A stretch of DNA of 64,000 nt from positions 1-64,000 of the forward strand of contig NZ_NVPT01000002.1 in assembly GCF_002802985.1 (NCBI RefSeq), read 5' to 3'. The notes under the pieces are model-generated. The model was not told the origin of the DNA and searched no databases. It worked only from the letters and a program-made list of their open reading frames with translations. Both the position numbers and the translations under genes were made by a program. Shown here piece after piece: positions 58,953 through 64,000 of this stretch. Position 1 is the first letter of the stretch; every line of letters begins with the position of its first letter. This stretch comes from Geodermatophilus chilensis. Lineage in GTDB: Bacteria; Actinomycetota; Actinomycetes; Mycobacteriales; Geodermatophilaceae.

Positions 58953-60149
58953 TCAGCTGAGGCGCTCGAGCACCATCGCCATGCCCTGTCCGCCCGCGGC
59001 GCACATGGTCTCTAGGCCGATCGAGCCGTCGCGGGCGCGCAGACCGTTGAGCAGCGTCACCGTCAGCCGGGCGCCGGTCATGCCGAAGGGGTGGCCCACG
59101 GCGATCGCGCCACCGTGCGGGTTGACCCGCTCCACGTCCAGTCCGAGGTCATCGACCGAGGGCAGCACCTGCGCGGCGAAGGCCTCGTTGATCTCACAGA
59201 CGTCGACGTCGGCGGCGGCCATGCCGGCCAGCGCCAGGGCGCGGCGCGAGGCCTCGACCGGCCCCAGGCCCATGATCTCCGGCGACAGCGCACTCACGCC
59301 GGTCGAGACGATCCGGGCCAGGGGCTCGATGCCCAGCTCACGGGCACGGACGTCGCTCATCAGCACCAGGGCGGCCGCACCGTCGTTGAGCGGGCAGCAG
59401 TTGCCAGCGGTGACCGTACCGTCCTCGCGGAACACCGGCTTCAGCGAGGACAGCGCCTCGAGCGTCGTCCCCGCGCGCGGGGTGTCGTCGGCCGAGACCA
59501 CGGTGCCGTCAGGCAGCGTGACCGGGGTGATCTCGCGGGCGTAGAACCCGTCGGCGATCGCCTTCTCGGCGCGGTTCTGGCTCAGCACCGCGAACTCGTC
59601 CTGGGCCTCGCGAGTGACCCGCCGCAGCCGCGCGACGTTCTCCGCCGTCTGCCCCATGGCGATGTAGGGGTCCGGCAGCAGCCCGTCGATCCGCGGGTCG
59701 GACCAGTCGCCTGTGCGCTCGGCGGAGTCGGAGAACCGCGGGTTGCGGGTATCGGGCATCCCGTCGGACTTGCCGAACGCATACCGCGACACCATCTCCA
59801 CGCCCGCGGAGACGACGACCTGGGCCTCGCCGGCGCGGATCGCATGCACGGCCATGCGGGTGCTCTGCAGCGAGGAGGCGCAGTAGCGCTGCACCGTCGT
59901 CCCGGGGACGCCGTCCTGGCCGAGCAGCAGCGCGGTGATGCGCCCCAGACCGTAGCCCTGCTCCCCCGCCGGCTGGCCGCAGCCCATGATCAGGTCGTCG
60001 ATCTCGGCGGGGTCGAGCGTGGGCACCTGGTCCAGCGCCGCCTGCACGATCGTCGCGGCGAGGTCGTCGGCGCGCAGCTCGCGCAGCGATCCCTTGAAGG
60101 CGCGGCCGATCGGCGACCGGGCCGCGGCGACGAGCACTGCTTCGGGCAT
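58953..60149 (-). CDS. Acetyl-CoA acetyltransferase (thiolase)
   Basis: 398 residues from ATG 60149. Nucleophile Cys 90 is in VQRYCASSLQS, NEAFAAQVLPS is near residue 310, GGAIAVGHPFGMTG near residue 345, and the second Cys in ETMCAAGGQGMAMVLERL. The YCASS motif and PIGRAFKGSL start place it with degradative acetyl-CoA acetyltransferases of the FadA3 type rather than the FadA5/FadA6 types. It likely cleaves short acyl-CoAs formed late in ring or side-chain breakdown. A copy of the box lies 20 bp upstream of its ATG, in the region shared with fadA6. Confidence 0.85.
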   Translation of the reverse strand: MPEAVLVAAARSPIGRAFKGSLRELRADDLAATIVQAALDQVPTLDPAEIDDLIMGCGQPAGEQGYGLGRITALLLGQDGVPGTTVQRYCASSLQSTRMAVHAIRAGEAQVVVSAGVEMVSRYAFGKSDGMPDTRNPRFSDSAERTGDWSDPRIDGLLPDPYIAMGQTAENVARLRRVTREAQDEFAVLSQNRAEKAIADGFYAREITPVTLPDGTVVSADDTPRAGTTLEALSSLKPVFREDGTVTAGNCCPLNDGAAALVLMSDVRARELGIEPLARIVSTGVSALSPEIMGLGPVEASRRALALAGMAAADVDVCEINEAFAAQVLPSVDDLGLDVERVNPHGGAIAVGHPFGMTGARLTVTLLNGLRARDGSIGLETMCAAGGQGMAMVLERLS

Positions 60150-60169
60150 CGGATGTCTCTCCTTCGTCG

Positions 60170-60184
60170 TCCCACCCACCGGGC
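60170..60184. promoter_or_regulatory. 15-bp palindromic box, copy 17 (TCCCACCCACCGGGC)
   Basis: It lies 20 bp upstream of the thiolase ATG, so binding would overlap the leader. Arms have two mismatches. Confidence 0.4.
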
Positions 60185-60249
60185 GACCGCGCCCGCAGGA
60201 ACGGCCGGGGACGAAAACTAGGTCACTCCCGGGCGGCCGGTCGGCCGCA

Positions 60250-60264
60250 TCCCGGTGACCGGCA
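60250..60264. promoter_or_regulatory. 15-bp palindromic box, copy 18 (TCCCGGTGACCGGCA)
   Basis: It lies 19 bp upstream of the fadA6 ATG, just before the ribosome site CAGGAGG. This position suits a repressor. Confidence 0.45.
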
Positions 60265-60283
60265 CGGCAGGAGGACGACACCC

Positions 60284-61444
60284 ATGGCTCGCACGATCGG
60301 CACCGCCTACCTCGTCGAGGCGGTGCGCACCCCGGTGGGACGGCGCGGTGGCGGCCTGGCCGCCCTCCACTCCGCGGACCTCGGCGCGCACGTGTTGCAG
60401 GAGCTGGTGTCGCGGGCCGGCGTCGACCCCGCGGCGGTGGACGACGTCGTCTTCGGCTGCGTGGACACCATCGGCTCGCAGGCCGGCGACATCGCCCGCA
60501 CCGCCTGGCTGGCCGCGGGCCTGCCCGAGGAGGTACCCGGCGTCACCGTCGACCGGCAGTGCGGCTCCTCGCAGCAGGCGGTGCACTTCGCCGCCCAGGC
60601 CGTGCTCTCGGGCACCGCGGACCTCGTGGTCGCCGGCGGCGTGCAGAACATGAGCGCGCTGCCGATCAGCAGCGCGATGACCGCCGGGCAGGAGTACGGC
60701 TTCTCCGACCCGTTTTCCGGATCGGTCGGCTGGCGGGCCCGGTACGGCGACCAGCCGGTCGACCAGATCCGGTCGGCCGAGATGATCGCCGAGAAGTGGT
60801 CGATCAGCCGCGCGGACATGGAGGAGTTCTCCGTCGAGAGCCACCTGCGCGCGCTGCGAGCCCGGGCCGAGGGGCGCTTCGACCGCGAGATCACCCCGAT
60901 CGCCGGCGTCGAGCACGACGAGGGCCCGCGCGAGCCCAACTGGGAGAAGATTCGCTCGCTCAAGCCGGTGCGCGAGGGCGGGTTGGTCACCGCCGCCGTT
61001 TCCAGCCAGATCTCCGACGGCGCCGCCGCGCTGCTGGTGGCCAGCGAGGACGCGGTGCGCGAGCACGGGCTCATCCCGCGGGCGCGGATCGTGCACGTGT
61101 CGGTGCGCGGCGCGGACCCCGTGTGGATGCTCACCGCCCCCATCCCGGCGACCGCCCACGCCCTGGACAGGGCCGGGCTCACCCTCGACGACATCGACCT
61201 GGTCGAGATCAACGAGGCGTTCGCGTCCGTCGTCCTGGCGTGGCAGAAGGAGACCGGCGCCGACCTGTCCAAGGTCAACGTCAACGGGGGCGGGATCGCC
61301 CTCGGTCACCCGCTCGGCGCGACCGGCGCCCGGTTGATGACGACGCTGCTGCACGAGCTGGAGCGCACCGGTGGTCGCTTCGGCCTGCAGACGATGTGCG
61401 AGGGCGGCGGCCAGGCCAACGTCACCATCGTCGAGCGTCTCTGA
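60284..61444 (+). CDS. fadA6: Steroid ring C/D thiolase FadA6
   Basis: 386 residues, the same length as M. tuberculosis FadA6 (Rv3556c) and very close to it: EEVPGVTVDRQCGSSQQA with Cys 93, [48 protein letters not shown] and GLQTMCEGGGQANVTIVERL. FadA6 acts late in degradation of the C/D rings (HIP pathway), a KstR2-regulated module in mycobacteria. No KstR2 box is visible at its promoter here; the 15-bp box is present instead. It is monocistronic and ended by the hairpin at 61452-61486. Confidence 0.9.
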   Translation: MARTIGTAYLVEAVRTPVGRRGGGLAALHSADLGAHVLQELVSRAGVDPAAVDDVVFGCVDTIGSQAGDIARTAWLAAGLPEEVPGVTVDRQCGSSQQAVHFAAQAVLSGTADLVVAGGVQNMSALPISSAMTAGQEYGFSDPFSGSVGWRARYGDQPVDQIRSAEMIAEKWSISRADMEEFSVESHLRALRARAEGRFDREITPIAGVEHDEGPREPNWEKIRSLKPVREGGLVTAAVSSQISDGAAALLVASEDAVREHGLIPRARIVHVSVRGADPVWMLTAPIPATAHALDRAGLTLDDIDLVEINEAFASVVLAWQKETGADLSKVNVNGGGIALGHPLGATGARLMTTLLHELERTGGRFGLQTMCEGGGQANVTIVERL

Positions 61445-61451
61445 CACCACT

Positions 61452-61486
61452 CCTCGGGGCAGGGACGGTGCGTTCCTGCCCCGAGG
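61452..61486. terminator. Bidirectional terminator hairpin
   Basis: A perfect 12-bp stem (61452-61463 with 61475-61486) filling the gap between convergent fadA6 and the acyl-CoA dehydrogenase gene. Confidence 0.8.
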
Positions 61487-61488
61487 GG

Positions 61489-62574
61489 TCAGAGGCCGGC
61501 GGCGGGCGCCAGGACCCGGCGCAGCTGCTCCGCCGACCCACCCGTGTGCTGCACGTGCGCGGCCCGCTTCAGCCACAGATGCGCGTCGTGCTCCCAGGTG
61601 ATCGCGATGCCGCCGTGCAGCTGGATCGCTTCCCCGGCGACGTCGGCCAGCGTCTGCGCGCAGACGACCTTCGCCAGCGGCGCGACCACGGGCAGCTCCT
61701 CGGGCGCCGACGCAACGACCAGCGCAGCGTAGCGGGCGGTCGACGCCGCCGCCTCCACCGCGGTGAATAGGTCGGCCGCTCGGTGCCGCAGCGCCTGGAA
61801 CGAGCCGAGCGCCCGGCCGAATTGGACGCGGGTGCGCAGGTGCTCGACGGTGCGCTCCAGCGCCCGGCGCGCCGTTCCCGCCGCCTCGCAGGCCGCGGCC
61901 ACGGCGGCCACGTCCCGCGCGAACGCCACGGCGTCGGCACCGCCCACACGCACCGCCGGCACGCCAACGAGCGCAAGGTCCGCGGCGCGGCGGGTCCGGT
62001 CCAGGAGCGGCACGTCGGCCCGCGTCAGCCCCGGGGCATCGTCGGCGACGGCGAACAGCGCCTCGCCCTCGCCGTTCACCGCCGCCACGAGCAGCACGTC
62101 GGCGGACCCGCCGTCGGCGACCGCCGCCTTGGTGCCGGTCAGCAGCGGGCCTGCGGCACCCGGCGAGGCCGTGCAGCCCACCCGCGGCGGCCACGACCGG
62201 TCGCCCGGCTCGATCAGCGCGAGCGCGCCGACCGCCCCGTCCACCAGCGCCGGCAGCAGGTCGGCGCCGCCGAACCGGGCGAGGACCTCGGCGACGACGA
62301 CGGTGGAGGCGTAGGGCGCCGGCAGCAGCGAGGCACCGACCTCCTCCAGGACGACGGCCACCTCGGCGAATGTGGCGCCGGCACCGCCCTGTGCCTCGGG
62401 GACCGCGAGCGTGGTCAGCCCGAGCTCCCCGGTCAGCTGCGCCCACAGCCGCTCGTCCCGGCCCAGCGGCGACTCCATGGCAGCGCGGACGGCAGCGGAG
62501 TCGACCTGCTTGGCCAGCAGGGAGCCGACGGCGTCGCGCAGGTCGCGCTGCTCGTCGGTCAGCGAGAGGTCCAT
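61489..62574 (-). CDS. Acyl-CoA dehydrogenase (HIP module, FadE31-33-like)
   Basis: 361 residues. The small-subunit style acyl-CoA dehydrogenase shows MDLSLTDEQRDLRDAVGSLLAKQ, VPEAQGGAGATFAEVAVVLEEVG, HLRTRVQFGRALGSFQALRH and GGIAITWEHDAHLWLKRAAH. The C-terminal GGS..LRRVLAP replaces the usual GGTNE/GGSNE, so the partner FadE30-like protein may carry the full active site. It lies 10 bp behind fadE30. Of the M. tuberculosis FadE31, FadE32 and FadE33, I cannot tell which it equals. The expected role is dehydrogenation of a ring C/D derived acyl-CoA. Confidence 0.78.
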   Translation of the reverse strand: MDLSLTDEQRDLRDAVGSLLAKQVDSAAVRAAMESPLGRDERLWAQLTGELGLTTLAVPEAQGGAGATFAEVAVVLEEVGASLLPAPYASTVVVAEVLARFGGADLLPALVDGAVGALALIEPGDRSWPPRVGCTASPGAAGPLLTGTKAAVADGGSADVLLVAAVNGEGEALFAVADDAPGLTRADVPLLDRTRRAADLALVGVPAVRVGGADAVAFARDVAAVAAACEAAGTARRALERTVEHLRTRVQFGRALGSFQALRHRAADLFTAVEAAASTARYAALVVASAPEELPVVAPLAKVVCAQTLADVAGEAIQLHGGIAITWEHDAHLWLKRAAHVQHTGGSAEQLRRVLAPAAGL

Positions 62575-62584
62575 CGCGGCCTCC

Positions 62585-63760
62585 TCAGGCGCGGTCGCGG
62601 GGCAGGCCGAGGTGGCGCTCGGCGAGGACGTTGCGCTGGACCTCGTTCGAGCCGCCGTAGATGGTGTCGGCCCGGCTGAACAGGAACAGCCGCTGCTCGT
62701 CGGTCAGCTCGTACGGCAATCCACCGGTGACGGCGGCGGACGGCCCTTCCACCGCCATCGCCAGCTCACCCAGACGCCGGTGCCAGTTGGCCCACAGGAG
62801 CTTGGAGACGCTGGCCGCCCACGGCGCCTCGCGGGCGGCGTCGGCCCCGAGCGTGCGCAGTGCGGTGTGCCGCATGACCTGCAGGTCCACCCATGCCGAG
62901 ACGATCCGGTCGGCGAGCACCGGGTCGTCGGCGGCACCGTTGGCCCGGGCCCGCGCGGTGATGGCCGCGAACTCCCGGGCGAAGCCGATCTGCTGGCCCA
63001 GGGTGGAGACGCCGCGCTCGAAGCCGAGCAGGCTCATCGCCACCCGCCAGCCCTCGCCGGGCTCCCCCACGACGTCGCCGGCCGCGGCCACCGCACCGTC
63101 GAGGAACACCTCGTTGAACTCCGAGGTGCCGGTGAGCTGCACGATCGGGCGCACGGTGATGCCCGGCTGGTCCATCGGCACGAGCAGGAACGACAGCCCC
63201 GCGTGCCGCTGCGAGCCGGGCTCGGTGCGGGCGAGGACGAAGCACCAGTCGGCGACGTGCGCCAGCGACGTCCAGATCTTCTGCCCGGTGATCAACCACC
63301 GGCCGTCGAGCACCGCCCGGGTGCTCACGTTGGCCAGGTCCGAGCCGGCGTCGGGCTCGGAGTAGCCCTGGCACCACATGACCTCGCCGGCGGCGACGCC
63401 GGGGACGAAGCGCGCCTTCTGCTCCTCGGTGCCGTGCGCCAGCAGGGTGGGCACGAGCAGTTGCTCGCCGATGTGGCCGAGCCGGCCGGGCGCGGCAGCG
63501 CGGGCGTACTCCTCGTGGAAGACCACCTGCTGCGACAGGCTCAGCGCCCGGCCGTAGCGGTCGTCGGGCCAGCCGACGCCGATCCAGCCGGCCTCGCCGA
63601 GCCGCCGCTCCCAGGCGGCCCGCTGCTCGAGGTGCTCGTGCTCACGGCCCGGCCCCCCGCTGCCGCGCAGCGCCGCGAAGTCGCCCGAGAGCTGGGTCTC
63701 GAGCCAGTCGCGCACCTCGGCCCGGAACTCGGCGTCGGTGCGGCTGTCGCGCGGCCCCAC
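62585..63760 (-). CDS. fadE30: Acyl-CoA dehydrogenase FadE30 (HIP-CoA side chain)
   Basis: 391 residues from GTG 63760. It is very close to M. tuberculosis FadE30 (Rv3560c): EFRAEVRDWLETQLSG with FAALRGSGGPGREHE near the N-terminus, MWCQGYSEPDAGSDLANVSTRA near residue 133, KIWTSLAHVADWCFVLART, PIVQLTGTSEFNEVFLDGA, FERGVSTLGQQIGFAREF and FSRADTIYGGSNEVQRNVLAERHLGLPRD. It starts beta-oxidation of the propionyl chain left on the C/D rings after HsaD cleavage. It begins 2 bp after the upstream SDR ends. Confidence 0.9.
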   Translation of the reverse strand: MGPRDSRTDAEFRAEVRDWLETQLSGDFAALRGSGGPGREHEHLEQRAAWERRLGEAGWIGVGWPDDRYGRALSLSQQVVFHEEYARAAAPGRLGHIGEQLLVPTLLAHGTEEQKARFVPGVAAGEVMWCQGYSEPDAGSDLANVSTRAVLDGRWLITGQKIWTSLAHVADWCFVLARTEPGSQRHAGLSFLLVPMDQPGITVRPIVQLTGTSEFNEVFLDGAVAAAGDVVGEPGEGWRVAMSLLGFERGVSTLGQQIGFAREFAAITARARANGAADDPVLADRIVSAWVDLQVMRHTALRTLGADAAREAPWAASVSKLLWANWHRRLGELAMAVEGPSAAVTGGLPYELTDEQRLFLFSRADTIYGGSNEVQRNVLAERHLGLPRDRA

Positions 63761-63762
63761 GG

Positions 63763-64000
63763 TCAGGCGCCGTACACCGGGGTCGGCGGCTCCGCCTCGG
63801 ACAGGAGGTCCTTCACCACCGGGCCGAGCTCGCCGACTCGCCAGCGGCGGCCGGCGGAGCGGCGCGGCCCGAATCGCCAGCCGTCGCAGATGCCCACCCG
63901 GTCGGCCTCCACCTCGAACACCCGCCCGGTCACGAAGCCGGACTCCTCGCCGGCCAACCAGACCACCAGCGGCGAGACGTTGGCCGGGTCCATGGCGTCG
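63763..64000 (-). CDS. SDR C-terminus (17-beta-HSD4/Rv3548c-like), 5' end outside the window
   Basis: Only the last 79 codons are in the window; the frame is open through 64000, and the ATG visible at 63993 is internal (DAMDPANVSPLVVWLAG). The stretch VVWLAGEESGFVTGRVFEVEADRVGICDGW and the ending PPTPVYGA are typical of the longer SDRs that neighbour fadE30 in mycobacterial KstR2 regulons. It is probably a beta-hydroxyacyl-CoA dehydrogenase of the HIP pathway. The name is from memory of the family ending and context. Confidence 0.7.
   Translation of the reverse strand, partial: DAMDPANVSPLVVWLAGEESGFVTGRVFEVEADRVGICDGWRFGPRRSAGRRWRVGELGPVVKDLLSEAEPPTPVYGA

Overview
The window is very GC-rich actinobacterial DNA with many GTG starts and densely packed operons whose genes overlap by 4 bases (ATGA or GTGA). 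Gene content points to a steroid-degrading actinomycete. Geodermatophilaceae or a relative is my inference from composition and gene style, not something the sequence proves. From about 9.6 kb to the right edge it is almost entirely a steroid (cholesterol/bile-acid type) catabolic cluster. I saw no tRNA, rRNA or CRISPR.

Left flank (1-9.6 kb). The 3' tip of a transposase gene abuts an MFS exporter gene that has lost its C-terminal half. Upstream of that exporter are a TauE/SafE permease and an amidase. Next come an oligopeptide-type ABC importer (two permeases, two ATPases) and a lipoprotein binding protein separated from it by a strong hairpin.

Side-chain genes (9.6-34.3 kb). A minus-strand operon encodes an Old Yellow Enzyme relative, FadD17, FadE26/ChsE4, FadE27/ChsE5 and a MaoC hydratase, divergent from a second acyl-CoA synthetase. 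After a decayed phosphotriesterase-like pseudogene, a 10-kb minus-strand operon resembles the M. tuberculosis igr operon: ChsH2 (split into two genes), ChsH1, Ltp2, a DegT-fold protein, an SDR, a thiolase, FadE34/ChsE3 and two more acyl-CoA dehydrogenases. It is divergent from a frameshifted kstR2 that carries a perfect KstR2 operator. A FadA5/ChsH3/thioesterase operon is divergent from ChsB1.

Ring genes (34.3-57.4 kb). These are a KstR-like repressor with two SDRs (one a 3-alpha-hydroxysteroid dehydrogenase type), two 3-ketosteroid delta-1-dehydrogenase-type flavoproteins, a secreted lipase-like protein, KshA and KshB, two HsaA-type monooxygenases, HsaB, HsaC, HsaD, and HsaE-HsaG-HsaF. They would open rings A/B and convert the 2-hydroxydienoate to pyruvate and propionyl-CoA. 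An IclR regulator and an LLM oxidoreductase with two NTF2-fold proteins follow.

Right edge (57.4-64 kb). An SDR, a small membrane protein, an acetyl-CoA acetyltransferase, FadA6, FadE30 with a second acyl-CoA dehydrogenase and the C-terminus of an SDR mark the start of the ring C/D (HIP) module, which continues outside the window.

The most striking unexplained signal is a 15-bp palindromic box, roughly TCCCGnTnAnCGGGA. I found 18 copies, all between genes and nearly all in divergent promoters, from the amidase and ABC importer through to fadA6. It matches neither the KstR nor the KstR2 operator as I know them, and may define a separate cluster-wide regulon.
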